Notes: generated by a model from the sequence alone, not told the origin. A stretch of 39,564 nt of DNA from Burkholderiaceae bacterium (GCA_024710165.1 JANJVG010000073.1:1-39564), one strand, 5' to 3'; counted from the first letter of the stretch, positions 17,230 through 26,478 are shown. Translations and numbers: made by a program.

Positions 17230-17249
17230 CCAAGCAAGCGGATGCTTGG
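17230..17249. promoter_or_regulatory. Inverted repeat upstream of fadD
   Basis: CCAAGCA and TGCTTGG form perfect 7-base arms around a 6-base loop, between the FFLEELY gene stop and the fadD start. There is no T-run after it on the minus strand, so a protein-binding site is as likely as a weak terminator. Confidence 0.4.
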
Positions 17250-17251
17250 CG

Positions 17252-17992
17252 TTATCGGGCTTGTCCTAGGGTGCGGGTCAGTTCGGTCTCGCAGGCGACA
17301 GCCGGGGCCTCGAACATGATCTCCATCAAGTGCGACTCGCGCTCGTGCACTGTGTTCAGAAAACGTTCAACCGCGCCGCGCTGGCGTGCCAGTTCGCCAA
17401 AGGTGTCAAAACCCGACTCCAGAAAGTGCTGCAGGGCCCCCAGGCCGGCCGCCTGGGCCGGCCTGCGCATCATGCGCAGCATGGTGCGCAGGCCGGGCAT
17501 GCGCGTGAGCCGCGCGAGGTCTTGCCCGATGGTGATGACGCTGGCCAGCTGCCCATGGCGGGCGTGGCGCTCGCCCACGGCGCGCCAGGCGATGGTGTAG
17601 CGTGCGGCTTGGCCGGGCGCATCGGCCCGGGCCAGCCAGGCGCGGCCCATGGCCTGGTCCAGCTCCTCCGTCTGGGCATGGAGCAGCGCCAGCGACACGG
17701 CGGTCTGCACCACGGGCTTGGGAAACACGGTCTGCAGCGTGCCGGCAATGCGGCCAAACTGATCGTCGCGCGCCGAAAAATCGCCCGGGCTGTACAGCTC
17801 GTCCAGAAAAAACCGGGTGGCGGGCCGCACAGCGGGGTCGGCCATCAGATCGGCATAGGTCCCGGTGAAGCGGCGCGATTGCAGCGTCTTGACCTCCAGC
17901 ACCGCACGCGCCAGGGCGGGGTCGCCCATGCGGTGCATGCGCAGGGCCGTCACGTCGGCGATGCAGTTGCGAATGGTGTCAGCGGCGTCCAT
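17252..17992 (-). CDS. FFLEELY-motif protein
   Basis: The 246-residue product is soluble and mostly helical. Its segment ATRFFLDELYSPGDFSARDD (residues about 62-81) carries the motif that gives the family its name in genome annotation; no function is established. I chose the ATG at 17992 because GGAG lies five bases upstream; an in-frame ATG at 18025 would add 11 residues. It is upstream of fadD on the same strand and divergent from an alpha/beta hydrolase gene, so a link to lipid use is suggested by position only. Confidence 0.75.
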   Translation of the reverse strand: MDAADTIRNCIADVTALRMHRMGDPALARAVLEVKTLQSRRFTGTYADLMADPAVRPATRFFLDELYSPGDFSARDDQFGRIAGTLQTVFPKPVVQTAVSLALLHAQTEELDQAMGRAWLARADAPGQAARYTIAWRAVGERHARHGQLASVITIGQDLARLTRMPGLRTMLRMMRRPAQAAGLGALQHFLESGFDTFGELARQRGAVERFLNTVHERESHLMEIMFEAPAVACETELTRTLGQAR

Positions 17993-18148
17993 GGGCTCCA
18001 GCGGGTTGGCACGGGGAAGACCCATTAGACCCAAAAAATACGGCTGCCAGCGCATCGTCTTTCGACAGGTCAGTCGAATGCGCAGGCGGCCCTTTCGGTT
18101 ACCCTGCCCCCGGCCCTGCGGCTGTTCACCCCACGATTGGCACCTTCC

Positions 18149-19051
18149 ATGATCGCTCGCATACAAATTGTCTGGACCCTGGCGCTGGTGTTGGGCCCGC
18201 TGGCCTGGCTGCTGGCCGTGTGGCCGCAGTCACCGGGCTGGGCGCTGGCGGTGCCGCTGCTGGGCTGCTGGCTGTTCGCTCTGGTGATGGGGCTGCAATT
18301 CGTGCTGATGCGCGCCGCCAACCGCTCCGACCCGGCGCCGCGCGCCCGCGCAGCGCAGGTCTGGCGCGCCTGGTGGGGCGAGATGGGTGTAGCACTGGCC
18401 GTGTTCTGCTGGCGCCAGCCGTTTCGCAGCCGCAGCGTGCCTGACTGGCTGCCCGCCACCCCCACGGCGCGGCGCGGAGTGGTGCTGGTGCATGGATTCC
18501 TGTGCAACCGCGGGCTGTGGCTGCCCTGGATGCCCTTGTTGCGCGCACGGGGCCACGCCTGGGTGGCGGTGAACCTGGAGCCGGTGTTCGGCTCCATCGA
18601 CGAGTACCCCCCCCTCATCGAGGACGCCGTACGCCGCGTCACCGAGGCCACCGGCATGCCGCCGGTGATCGTTGCGCACAGCATGGGCGGCCTGGCCACG
18701 CGGGCCTGGCTGCGGGCCTACCAGGCCGACGCCCGGGTGCACCATGTCATCACGCTGGGAACGCCGCACGGCGGCACCTGGCTGGGACGCTTCAGCCAGG
18801 CCACCAACGGGCAGCAGATGCGGCTGGGGGGCGACTGGGTGCGGCAACTGCAGGCTGCCGAGCCGCCTGCGCGGGCGGGGCTGTTGACCTGCTGGTATTC
18901 GAACTGCGACAACATCGTGTTCCCGGCGAGCACGGCGGCCCTGGCGGGAGCGGACAACCGCCTGGTGGAGGGGGTGGCGCATGTGCAAATGGCCTGCGAT
19001 CCGGGGGTGATGCGGGCGTGTCTTGCGGCGCTGGAGCCGGGCCAAAGCTGA
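18149..19051 (+). CDS. Alpha/beta-hydrolase, lipase-like, membrane-anchored
   Basis: The 300-residue protein starts with two or three hydrophobic segments (about residues 7-58), then an alpha/beta-hydrolase domain from about residue 108: VVLVHGFLCNRGLW (oxyanion region) and the nucleophile elbow VAHSMGG (Ser178), followed by TLGTPHGGTW, typical of lipases. Catalytic aspartate and histidine are probably in CDNIVFP and GVAHVQM. The substrate is not known. I chose the ATG at 18149. It ends 13 bases from the convergent lifO stop. Confidence 0.85.
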   Translation: MIARIQIVWTLALVLGPLAWLLAVWPQSPGWALAVPLLGCWLFALVMGLQFVLMRAANRSDPAPRARAAQVWRAWWGEMGVALAVFCWRQPFRSRSVPDWLPATPTARRGVVLVHGFLCNRGLWLPWMPLLRARGHAWVAVNLEPVFGSIDEYPPLIEDAVRRVTEATGMPPVIVAHSMGGLATRAWLRAYQADARVHHVITLGTPHGGTWLGRFSQATNGQQMRLGGDWVRQLQAAEPPARAGLLTCWYSNCDNIVFPASTAALAGADNRLVEGVAHVQMACDPGVMRACLAALEPGQS

Positions 19052-19064
19052 GCGGAACCGGGTT

Positions 19065-20036
19065 TTAGCGCGCGGCCATGGCGGGCTGGGTGCGCAGCGC
19101 CAGAGCGGCCTTGATGCGCAACTGCTCCTCGGGTGAAAACAGCTGGGTACGCAACTGCTGCAGGCGGGCTGCATCCGGTGTGCTGCGCTGCGCCTGCTGG
19201 TAGCGATCGAGGCGGGCATTCCAGTCGCGTTCCTCGAGGTCGAGCCGTGCCAGGCGCCGGGCGGCTTCCTCGCCGTGCTGCGCACTGCGCAGGGCGTGGC
19301 GCGTGGTGTCGTCCACGCCCTGCGCATGAAAGGCTGCGGTCTGTTGCGCCACGCCGACATGGGCCACGGCCTCGGCGCGCAGGGCGCGCTGCTCGGCGGG
19401 CAGCACGGCCTCGGCCTCCTGCAGCGCGCTGCGTTTTTGTTCGGGGCTGAGTGCGCTGTTGTGCTCGATCTCCAGGCGGGCCAGCGTCGCCTGGTCCAGC
19501 GCCATCTCGGGTGCAAACAGAGCGTCAAATTCGTCGGCTTCGAAATACTGCCGCCGCAGCTTCTGGCGTGCCTCCAGTGTCTCGCGCAAGGCGCGCGGGT
19601 CGCGCAGGTCGGCGGGCGCACGCAGCTGGCCCAGGGCTACGCGGTAGTCCACATAGCGCTGCGCAAGTGCCAGGGCGCGGGTGGCCAGTTCGGGTGCAAA
19701 GTGCTGATCCACCAGGCCTTCGAGGCGCTGCTTGAGGGCCTGCGGGTCAGGGACATCACCCGCTGCGTGCAGCAGGGCTTCGAGAGCGTCACGCAGACCG
19801 GGTTGCAGCAGCGGGTCGGCCATGCCGTCAAGGCCCCGGCCGGAAGCCGTGTGACCCGGTGCCGTCGCACCACCGGGAAGGGCGGCAGCGCTCGGGGCGC
19901 CCGACGCCGGCACACGCCCCGGAGCGCGCGCCCCCGATGCCCCCTGCGCCTGCGGGGCAGCATCCCCCTGCATCCACCACCAGGCTCCTGCACCCAGCAG
20001 GGCGCAGGCCACCAGTGCCAGGGCGCCCTTGCGCAT
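19065..20036 (-). CDS. lifO: Lipase-specific foldase (Lif)
   Basis: Lif proteins are inner-membrane chaperones that fold the neighbouring lipase in the periplasm before secretion. The 323-residue product has an N-terminal membrane anchor (residues about 5-22), an alanine/proline/glycine-rich linker (about 25-68) and a long helical domain ending near SPEEQLRIKAALAL. The ATG at 20036 overlaps the lipA TGA by one base, so translation is coupled. The usual foldase motif R-x-x-F-D-Y-F/C-L-S is not intact: the matching place reads RDALEALLHAAGD. The C-terminal motifs and the partnership still make the call firm. Confidence 0.9.
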   Translation of the reverse strand: MRKGALALVACALLGAGAWWWMQGDAAPQAQGASGARAPGRVPASGAPSAAALPGGATAPGHTASGRGLDGMADPLLQPGLRDALEALLHAAGDVPDPQALKQRLEGLVDQHFAPELATRALALAQRYVDYRVALGQLRAPADLRDPRALRETLEARQKLRRQYFEADEFDALFAPEMALDQATLARLEIEHNSALSPEQKRSALQEAEAVLPAEQRALRAEAVAHVGVAQQTAAFHAQGVDDTTRHALRSAQHGEEAARRLARLDLEERDWNARLDRYQQAQRSTPDAARLQQLRTQLFSPEEQLRIKAALALRTQPAMAAR

Positions 20037-20977
20037 CACAGACCGGCGGTTTTGAGGCGGTTGGCGTGCTGGCGGTACAGCGTGACCGGGTCGGTCGAGA
20101 ACCAGTCGCGCAGGCCGACGAGCTGGTTGACTTCGTCCAGGTGGTTCTGACGGTAGTCACCCAGATGCCTGCCCAGGCGCGAAGAGCAGGCCGACACCAG
20201 CCCATCGTTGGCCTCACCGAACGCCAGGCCCAGCACTCCGAGTGCGCCGTCCGTCACATCCAGCACGTTGGTCTGGGTCCGGGTTCCGGTCCAGGAGTAG
20301 TAACGTACGCCGTTGACCAGCTCGGCACCATGGCCGCAGCCGCTGGTGGGCACGCCCGCCGCAAAGCGCTGATTGAATTGGGCCGAACCCGCCGTGGTGA
20401 GTGAATCGAGTGCAGCGGTAGGCAGCTGCGGCAGGCTGCTGCCGCCCGAGACCAGGTTGATCAGCCCGACCAGCGCCGACGCAGCGCCGTTGGCCACGGT
20501 TTCGCTCACGGTGCCGGCCGGGGCCACGCCGCGCACGATGTCGGCCACGCGCGAGCCGCGGTTCACCCCGCCAATCGAGGTAACCGAAGCCACCAGCTGC
20601 GGAGCCACGCCAGCTACATAGCGCGTGGTGGGGCCGCCGTGCGAATGGCCGATCAGGTTGACCTTGGAGGCCCCCGTGAGGGCCAGAATGTTCTTCACCT
20701 GGGCCAGCAGCTGCTCGCCGCGCACCTCGGTACTGTGGGCGGCAGACACCTGGGCCACGTACACCTTGGCGCCATCGCGCTGCAGGGCGCCCGGGATACC
20801 GTAGAAATAATCCACCCCCAGCGCCGAATCGAAACCGAACAGCCCGTGCACCAGCACGATCGGGTAGCGCGTCTGGGTGTAGCCGCTATGGGCGTGTGCA
20901 CTCTGCAAGGGGAGCAGGGCCAAGGCTGCCGAGGCAAAGGCCAGGCCGCGCAGCAGGCGGCCGAAGAAACCGGTCAT
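20036..20977 (-). CDS. lipA: Secreted triacylglycerol lipase, subfamily I.1
   Basis: LipA is a secreted lipase folded by LifO and exported by the type II system. The 313-residue product has a signal peptide (cleavage after SAHA, residue 29), the oxyanion region VLVHGLFGFD, nucleophile elbow GHSHGG (Ser112), catalytic aspartate in NDGLV, and catalytic histidine with calcium-binding aspartate in NHLDEVNQ. The paired cysteines TSGCGHG and VSACSSR and the C-terminal YRQHANRLK match Pseudomonas aeruginosa LipA (311 residues). An AGGAG lies seven bases before the ATG at 20977. Its promoter contains a palindromic operator. Regulation by fatty acids is plausible but inferred. Confidence 0.95.
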   Translation of the reverse strand: MTGFFGRLLRGLAFASAALALLPLQSAHAHSGYTQTRYPIVLVHGLFGFDSALGVDYFYGIPGALQRDGAKVYVAQVSAAHSTEVRGEQLLAQVKNILALTGASKVNLIGHSHGGPTTRYVAGVAPQLVASVTSIGGVNRGSRVADIVRGVAPAGTVSETVANGAASALVGLINLVSGGSSLPQLPTAALDSLTTAGSAQFNQRFAAGVPTSGCGHGAELVNGVRYYSWTGTRTQTNVLDVTDGALGVLGLAFGEANDGLVSACSSRLGRHLGDYRQNHLDEVNQLVGLRDWFSTDPVTLYRQHANRLKTAGL

Positions 20978-21012
20978 GGGATGTCTCCTGGGGTGGTGAT
21001 AGGTATCAGCGC

Positions 21013-21041
21013 ATAAAACGAACGACCGTGCGTTTTTGCAA
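21013..21041 (-). promoter_or_regulatory. lipA promoter
   Basis: On the minus strand TTGCAA (21036-21041) and TTTTAT (21013-21018) are separated by 17 bases. Transcription would start near 21005, leaving a leader of about 28 bases that holds the AGGAG ribosome-binding site. The spacer is filled by the palindromic operator. Confidence 0.5.
21015..21036. promoter_or_regulatory. Palindromic operator (TetR-like) in the lipA promoter
   Basis: AAAACGAACG followed by ACCGTGCGTTTT forms a 22-base palindrome with 18 of 22 positions symmetric (AACGNACG-type half sites). It lies between and over the -35 and -10 elements, where a bound repressor would block transcription. Half sites of this kind are used by TetR-family regulators; no TetR gene is in the window. 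Confidence 0.55.
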
Positions 21042-21279
21042 ACGAAATTTTCATGATCTGCAGTGCTGTCGCCATCGGGACATACCCGGGTCTGTGGCCG
21101 TTCTGCGCTCTCGGCAGGTCAACGCCCCCGAAGCCTGCGACCCGAACGGCAAACGGGTGGCTCTGTCGACCAACCGGCAGGCAAGGCCCCACCGGGGGGG
21201 GTGCAGAACGCCCCAAACGGTTGATTCCATTCGAAAACTGGGGTGTGGGCACTAAATTGTTGCAGCGCAACAAAAAGAC
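21042..21279. other. Non-coding stretch between lipA and the GNAT gene
   Basis: The whole gap from 20978 to 21314 is 337 bases. Apart from the lipA promoter and operator and the GNAT promoter, I see only a weak inverted pair (GCCGTTCTGC near 21099 and GCAGAACGCC near 21211) and no convincing gene. Confidence 0.5.
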
Positions 21280-21308
21280 TTGGAAACCCCCGGGAAAACC
21301 CTTATATT
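21280..21308 (+). promoter_or_regulatory. GNAT gene promoter with leaderless start
   Basis: TTGGAA (21280-21285), a 17-base spacer and TATATT (21303-21308) form a good promoter. Only six bases (GGCGCC) separate the -10 from the ATG at 21315, so transcription should begin at the start codon. There is no ribosome-binding site, in line with a leaderless messenger. Confidence 0.65.
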
Positions 21309-21314
21309 GGCGCC

Positions 21315-22043
21315 ATGACCGACACCAAAGACTGGCTCAAAGCATCCTGGAACGCAGGCACCGATCTGCTGCGCCCGGCGGGTGCAGGGGAGCCCAAGCC
21401 TGGCAAAACCAGCACCCCCCTGATGGTTCCGATCCGCTCCCTCGGCCCCAGCTACCGCGAGCGCATCGCTGTGCACCTGCTGGCGCTGGACCCGGCCGAC
21501 CGCTACCTGCGTTTTGGTTTTCCTGCCACCGATGAGCAGGTACGGCGCTACGCCAGCCAGCTCGACTTCGAACACGACGACATCTTCGGCATCTACAACC
21601 GCCGCCTGGAACTCGTCGCCATGGCGCACCTGGCCTACACCGCGCTGCCTGAGCACAAGCACTGCGCCGAGTTCGGCGTTTCGGTGCTCAAATCGGCCCG
21701 CGGGCGCGGCCTTGGGGCGCGGCTGTTCGAGCGCGCCGTGATGCACGCCCGCAACGAGGGCGTGCGCATGGTGTTCATCCATGCGCTGTCTGAAAACACT
21801 GCCATGCTCAAGATTGCCCGCAACGCGGGCGCGGTGGTGCACCGCGACGGCTCCGAATCCGAGGCCTACCTGGAAGTGCCGCCCGCCAGCCTGGACACCC
21901 GGATGACCGAAATCGTCGAGCAGCAGTACGCCGAGGTCGACTACCAGATCAAGCGCCAGGCCAAGCAGTTCCGCGAGTTCCTGGCGGGCGTGCAGGAAGT
22001 GCGCGAAGGCGTGCGCAACGCACGCCACCAGTCTGCCGAATAA
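21315..22043 (+). CDS. GNAT-family N-acetyltransferase
   Basis: The 242-residue product has an acetyl-CoA-binding GNAT domain (about residues 38-190). The pyrophosphate-binding motif is SVLKSARGRGLGARLFERA, and motif B lies at FIHALSENTAMLKIARNAG. A helical tail of about 45 residues with many charged residues follows (EIVEQQYAEVDYQIKRQAK). The acceptor is unknown. The start at 21315 follows a strong promoter directly. The gene is divergent from lipA and upstream of corC-lnt on the same strand. Confidence 0.85.
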   Translation: MTDTKDWLKASWNAGTDLLRPAGAGEPKPGKTSTPLMVPIRSLGPSYRERIAVHLLALDPADRYLRFGFPATDEQVRRYASQLDFEHDDIFGIYNRRLELVAMAHLAYTALPEHKHCAEFGVSVLKSARGRGLGARLFERAVMHARNEGVRMVFIHALSENTAMLKIARNAGAVVHRDGSESEAYLEVPPASLDTRMTEIVEQQYAEVDYQIKRQAKQFREFLAGVQEVREGVRNARHQSAE

Positions 22044-22141
22044 GCCCGGCAGCCGCGGGCTGCAGGAGGGTGCATGGGTGTCACGCCAATCCGTTATCCT
22101 CAAGGCTTGTTTCACTACCGCACGTCCTGCACCCGAAGGCA

Positions 22142-23020
22142 GTGTCAGACCCGCACCCCGCGCGAACCCCTGAAAAGGAAGACAAGCGCACATTCCTCCA
22201 GAAGGTGGTGGAATTCATCCACCCCGGGCCGGATTCGCCCGAAGAGCTGATCGAGGCCCTGGCCGACGCCGAAAGCAACGACGTGATTGGCGCCGATGCG
22301 CGCGTCATGCTCGAACGTGTGATCCGCATGGCCGACATGACCGCGGGCGATGTCATGGTGGCTGCGCCCCGCATGGACCTGCTCCCTATCGACGCCCCCT
22401 TCGACGAGTTGCTGCGGGTCGTCATCAGCACCGCCCATTCGCGCTTCCCGGTGTACCAGGACGAACGCGAGAACATCATCGGCATCCTGATGGCCAAGGA
22501 CCTGCTCAAGCTGCAGCGTTCTCCCGAGCTGAACATCCGCGCCCTGCTGCGCCCGGCCGTCTTTGTGCCCGAAAGCAAGGGCCTGAACGACCTGCTCCGC
22601 GAATTTCGGGCCAACCGCAACCACCTGGCGGTGGTGATCGACGAATTTGGCCGTGTGGCCGGGCTGGTCACCATCGAGGATGTGCTCGAGCAGATCGTCG
22701 GTGAAATCGAGGACGAGTTCGACATCCCCGAGGACGAGGGCGACATCTTCGCCCTGGCCGACCGCACCTACCGCGTCAGCGGAGACACCCCCATCGAGCG
22801 CGTGTCAGAAGCCTTTGACGTGGCCATTGCAGGCAGCGACCCGCACGAAACCTTCGAAACCATCGGCGGCCTCATCTCCCACGAAATGGGCCACGTGCCC
22901 AAACGTGGCGAGCAGACGGAGTTGTGCGGCCTGCAGTTCGTCGTGCTGCATACCAAAGGCGGTGCCGTGCGCTGGTTCAAGGTGACCCCCCAGACGCCAG
23001 ACCGCGCAAGCGCCGGCTGA
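22142..23020 (+). CDS. corC: CorC/HlyC-family CBS-domain protein
   Basis: The 292-residue protein lacks membrane segments and consists of a pair of CBS domains (about residues 60-190, with SRFPVYQDERENIIGILMAK and VVIDEFGRVAGLVTIEDVLE) and a C-terminal CorC_HlyC domain (about 205-285). E. coli CorC/YbeX is linked to magnesium and cobalt handling and to ribosome maturation. I chose the GTG at 22142 (VSDPHPARTPEKED), which has GAAGG upstream and matches where similarity starts. The TGA overlaps the lnt ATG by one base, so the two are translationally coupled. Confidence 0.92.
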   Translation: MSDPHPARTPEKEDKRTFLQKVVEFIHPGPDSPEELIEALADAESNDVIGADARVMLERVIRMADMTAGDVMVAAPRMDLLPIDAPFDELLRVVISTAHSRFPVYQDERENIIGILMAKDLLKLQRSPELNIRALLRPAVFVPESKGLNDLLREFRANRNHLAVVIDEFGRVAGLVTIEDVLEQIVGEIEDEFDIPEDEGDIFALADRTYRVSGDTPIERVSEAFDVAIAGSDPHETFETIGGLISHEMGHVPKRGEQTELCGLQFVVLHTKGGAVRWFKVTPQTPDRASAG

Positions 23021-24609
23021 TGCCCGCACGCCTCTCCTCCGTGGCGCATGCGGCGCGGTGGCGCATGCCGCTGGCGCTGTGCGCCGGCCTGGCGCAGGCG
23101 GCCTCGCTGGCACTGCCGGGCAGCGGGCAGCCGGCGTGGTGGCTGCAGCTGGCTTCGCTGGCGGCGCTGGCCTGGTTGCTGCGCAGCAGCACCACGGTGC
23201 GGCGGGCAGCCGCCCTGGGCTGGGTCTTTGCCACCGCCTGGCTCGCAGGCACCTTCTGGTGGCTGTACATCTCCATGCACAGCTATGGCGGCCTGAGCGC
23301 CCCGCTGGCCGTGGCGGCCGTGCTGGCACTGGCGGCTGCACTGGGAGCCTACTACGCCTTGGTTTCAGGTCTTTTCAGAGCTCTAGCCCTTGATGGAAGA
23401 GCGCTGACAGCTATTGTTTTCGGAGCGCTCTGGATGCTGGCCGAACTGGCTCGCGGCGTCTGGTGGACCGGATTCCCGTGGGGTGCAGGCGGCTATGCCC
23501 ACGTCGAAGGGCCCCTGGCCGCGCTGGCACGCAGCATCGGCGTCTACGGCATCAGCGGCGTTGCCGCGGCACTGGCCATGCTGCTGGTGCAGGTGCGCCG
23601 CAGCGACCTGCGCAGCGCCCCCGCCTGGGCTCTGGCGCTGGGGCTGGCGGCACTGGGAGCGGGCGCCGCATGGCAGCGCCACTGTGCCGTGGAGCTGTGC
23701 CAGACCCCTGCAGGGCCGCCCGCTCCACCCCTGTCCCTGGCCCTGCTGCAAGGCAACATCCCGCAAGACGAAAAATTCCAGCCGGGCAGCGGCGTGCCCA
23801 TGGCACTGCAGTGGTACGGCGACCGCCTGACCTCCCTCAAGGGCGCCCTGGTGGTGGCCCCCGAAACTGCCATTCCCCTGTTGCCGCAGCAGCTCACGCC
23901 CGGGTACCTCGACGCCATCGCGCAGCACTTTGCCAGCAACGACAGCGCTGCGCTGCTCGGCATGCCGCTGGGCAGCCTGGAATCCGGCTACACCAATTCG
24001 GTGCTGGGTTTCCAGCCCGGGCAGGTCGAGCCGTACCGCTACGACAAGCACCACCTGGTGCCCTTTGGGGAGTTCATCCCGCCGTTCTTCCGCTGGTTCA
24101 CCGAGCGCATGAACATCCCGCTGGGCGACTTCAGCCGGGGCGGGCTGGCCCAGCCGCACTTTGCATGGCGTGGCGAGCGCATCGTGCCCAACATCTGCTA
24201 CGAAGACCTGTTTGGCGAAGAACTGGCCGCACACTTCCGCAACCCTGGCACCGCGCCCACCGTGTTTGTCAACCTCAGCAACATCGCCTGGTTTGGCAAC
24301 ACGCTGGCCATCGACCAGCACCTGCACATCAGCCGCATGCGCACCCTCGAATTCGAACGCCCCATGGTGCGTGCCACCAACACCGGCGCCACCGCCATCA
24401 TCGACCACCGGGGAGTGGTCACCCACCAGCTCGAGCGCCATGTGCGCGGCATCCTGAAAGGCCAGGTGCAGGGGCGCGAGGGCCCCGTCACGCCGTATGC
24501 CGCCTGGGCGGCGCGCTGGGGCTTGTGGCCGCTGTGGATTCTGGGGGGTCTGGCCGTGCTGGCAGCATGGGGGTTTGCACGCCGGAATGCCGGGCACCAT
24601 ACGGGATAA
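23020..24609 (+). CDS. lnt: Apolipoprotein N-acyltransferase
   Basis: Lnt adds the third acyl chain to the N-terminal cysteine of lipoproteins in the inner membrane. The 529-residue product has about seven N-terminal membrane helices (first 220 residues), a nitrilase-like periplasmic domain with the triad Glu282 (APETAIP), Lys343 ([12 protein letters not shown]) and Cys393 ([11 protein letters not shown]), and a C-terminal helix. The ATG at 23020 overlaps the corC stop. Residues about 115-135 come from a family A repeat in the loop between two helices. At least two lipoprotein genes in the window provide substrates. Confidence 0.96.
   Translation: MPARLSSVAHAARWRMPLALCAGLAQAASLALPGSGQPAWWLQLASLAALAWLLRSSTTVRRAAALGWVFATAWLAGTFWWLYISMHSYGGLSAPLAVAAVLALAAALGAYYALVSGLFRALALDGRALTAIVFGALWMLAELARGVWWTGFPWGAGGYAHVEGPLAALARSIGVYGISGVAAALAMLLVQVRRSDLRSAPAWALALGLAALGAGAAWQRHCAVELCQTPAGPPAPPLSLALLQGNIPQDEKFQPGSGVPMALQWYGDRLTSLKGALVVAPETAIPLLPQQLTPGYLDAIAQHFASNDSAALLGMPLGSLESGYTNSVLGFQPGQVEPYRYDKHHLVPFGEFIPPFFRWFTERMNIPLGDFSRGGLAQPHFAWRGERIVPNICYEDLFGEELAAHFRNPGTAPTVFVNLSNIAWFGNTLAIDQHLHISRMRTLEFERPMVRATNTGATAIIDHRGVVTHQLERHVRGILKGQVQGREGPVTPYAAWAARWGLWPLWILGGLAVLAAWGFARRNAGHHTG
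23362..23424 (+). repeat. Repeat family A copy inside lnt
   Basis: GGTCTTTTCAGAGCTCTAGCCC, TTGATGGAAGAGCGCTGAC and AGCTATTGTTTTCGG match the family pattern, including the CTCTAGCCCTTGATGG block shared with the copy at 33072-33147. In frame it encodes Lnt residues about 115-135 ([17 protein letters not shown]). Confidence 0.7.
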
Positions 24610-24610
24610 T
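24605..24610 (+). promoter_or_regulatory. Possible -10 element for fabA-fabB
   Basis: GATAAT overlaps the end of lnt, about 82 bases before the fabA ATG. No good -35 is visible. The 82-base leader includes a 26-codon frame (24609-24689) whose TGA ends two bases before fabA; I do not call it a gene. Confidence 0.3.
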
Positions 24611-24691
24611 GCAACCCTGCAATTCAATCAAAGCGATGGGCGCGATGGGCAATCAAGGCGGCATGCCCGCCGATCTGGAGCACGACTGACA

Positions 24692-25216
24692 ATGGCTGAT
24701 TCCTTTTCCTATGACCAACTGATCGCCTCGGGCGAGGGCCGGCTGTTCAGCCCCGACAGCGGGCGCCTGCCCCTGCCGCCCATGCTGATGTTCGATCGCA
24801 TCACGCACATCGACAGCGATGGCGGTGCGCATGGCCTGGGCAAGATCGTGGCCGAACTGGACGTCAAGCCCGACCTGTGGTTCTTTGCCTGCCACTTCCA
24901 GGGCGACCCGGTCATGCCCGGCTGCCTGGGGCTCGATGCCATGTGGCAGCTCATCGGCTTTTATCTCACCTGGCTGCGCCTTCCGGGCAGGGGCCGCGCG
25001 CTGGGCGCGGGCGAAGTCAAGTTCACCGGCGAGGTGGGGCCGGATGTGAAGCTCGTCACCTACGAGATCGACATCAAGCGCGTCATCAAGCGCAAGCTCA
25101 ACATGGCGATTGGCGACGCCCGCCTGCTGGCCGACGGCAAGGAGATCTACGTTGCCAACGACTTGCGCGTGGGCCTGTTCCTGCGCGAGGAAGGTGGCCA
25201 GGGAGGCGCAGCATGA
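24692..25216 (+). CDS. fabA: 3-hydroxydecanoyl-ACP dehydratase/isomerase
   Basis: FabA dehydrates 3-hydroxydecanoyl-ACP and isomerises the product to the cis-3 form, starting unsaturated fatty-acid synthesis. The 174-residue product matches FabA in length and carries the active-site residues His68 ([15 protein letters not shown]) and Asp82 (CLGLDAMWQ), set in FabA-type, not FabZ-type, sequence ([16 protein letters not shown]). The ATG at 24692 is the expected start. The stop overlaps the fabB start (ATGA), so the two are coupled. Confidence 0.96.
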   Translation: MADSFSYDQLIASGEGRLFSPDSGRLPLPPMLMFDRITHIDSDGGAHGLGKIVAELDVKPDLWFFACHFQGDPVMPGCLGLDAMWQLIGFYLTWLRLPGRGRALGAGEVKFTGEVGPDVKLVTYEIDIKRVIKRKLNMAIGDARLLADGKEIYVANDLRVGLFLREEGGQGGAA

Positions 25217-26433
25217 AAAAGCGGGTCGTCATCACGGGCGCGGGCATTGTCTCGTGCATTGGCAACGACATGGCGACGGTCGAGGCCTCGCTGCGCACGG
25301 GTCGAAGCGGCATCAAGGCCGTGGAAAAGTTCACCGAGCTGGGTCTGCGCAGCCAGGTGGCGGGCGTGCCCGAGATCGACCTCGAAGCGCGCATCGACCG
25401 CAAGCAACTGCGCTTCATGGGTGACGCGGCCGCCTACGCCCAGATCGCCCTGGAAGACGCCATTGCCCAGGCGGGATTGAGCCCCGAACAGGTGAGCCAC
25501 CCGCGCACCGGCCTCATCATGGGATCGGGCGGCGGATCGCCCGCCAACCAGATCGAGGCGGCCGACACGCTGCGCGAAAAAGGCATTCGCCGCGTGGGCC
25601 CCTACCAGGTCACGCGCTGCATGAGCTCGACCGTGTCGGCCTGCCTGGCCACCAACTTCAAGGTCAAGGGCATCAACTACTCCATCACCTCGGCCTGCTC
25701 CACCTCGGCGCACTGCATCGGCGCGGCGGCCCAGCAGATCGCCTTCGGGCTGCAGGACGTGATGTTCGCCGGTGGCGGCGAAGAGCTGTCCTGGGGCATG
25801 GCCCTGCTGTTCGACGGCATGGGCGCGATGTCGAGCAAGTACAACGCCACGCCCGAGAAGGCCGCGCGCGCCTATGACGCCCATCGCGACGGCTTCGTGA
25901 TAGCTGGCGGCGGCGGCGCCGTGGTGCTCGAGAGCCTGGAGCACGCCCAGGCACGCGGCGCCACCATCCTGGCTGAAGTGGTCGGCTTTGGCGCCACCAG
26001 CGACGGCGAGGACATGGTGGCACCCTCGGGTGACGGCGCCATCGCGTGCATGCAGCAGGCGATGCAAGGGCTGGACGGCCCCATCGACTACATCAACACG
26101 CACGGCACCTCCACGCCCGTGGGCGACATGCAGGAAGTGCGCGCCATGCAGGCGGTGTTTGGCGATGCTGTGCCGCCGTTCTCGTCCACCAAGTCGCTCA
26201 CCGGCCACTCGCTGGGCGCCACCGGCGCGCAGGAGGCAATCTACTGCCTCATCATGTTGAACAAGGGCTTCATCGCCGGCTCGGTGAACGTCGAGACACC
26301 CGATCCGTTGCTCGGCGCCATGCCCCTGGTCACCACCACGCGCGACGCACGGCTCACCCACGTGCTGTCCAACAGCTTCGGCTTTGGTGGCACCAACGCC
26401 AGCCTGGTGCTGCGCCGCTGGGACGGCGCGTAA
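25213..26433 (+). CDS. fabB: 3-oxoacyl-ACP synthase I
   Basis: FabB elongates the cis-3-decenoyl-ACP made by FabA. The 406-residue product has the ketosynthase triad Cys162 ([10 protein letters not shown]), His297 ([11 protein letters not shown]) and His332 ([12 protein letters not shown]), and the C-terminal [10 protein letters not shown]. Length and N-terminus ([17 protein letters not shown]) fit the FabB branch. The start codon overlaps the fabA stop. A strong hairpin follows between it and the convergent lipoprotein gene. Confidence 0.96.
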   Translation: MKKRVVITGAGIVSCIGNDMATVEASLRTGRSGIKAVEKFTELGLRSQVAGVPEIDLEARIDRKQLRFMGDAAAYAQIALEDAIAQAGLSPEQVSHPRTGLIMGSGGGSPANQIEAADTLREKGIRRVGPYQVTRCMSSTVSACLATNFKVKGINYSITSACSTSAHCIGAAAQQIAFGLQDVMFAGGGEELSWGMALLFDGMGAMSSKYNATPEKAARAYDAHRDGFVIAGGGGAVVLESLEHAQARGATILAEVVGFGATSDGEDMVAPSGDGAIACMQQAMQGLDGPIDYINTHGTSTPVGDMQEVRAMQAVFGDAVPPFSSTKSLTGHSLGATGAQEAIYCLIMLNKGFIAGSVNVETPDPLLGAMPLVTTTRDARLTHVLSNSFGFGGTNASLVLRRWDGA

Positions 26434-26478
26434 GCCTGCCGCACCGCCAGGCGCAGGCCGCCGGGTGGCTGGCGCAAA

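Noticed and set aside
22048..22062. GCAGCC-GCG-GGCTGC hairpin after the GNAT gene as a terminator
   Set aside because: Six-base stem with no T-run; too weak to call.
24609..24689. 26-codon frame ending two bases before fabA, a possible leader peptide
   Set aside because: No ribosome-binding site and no codon pattern suggesting attenuation; the ATG overlaps the putative -10 element.
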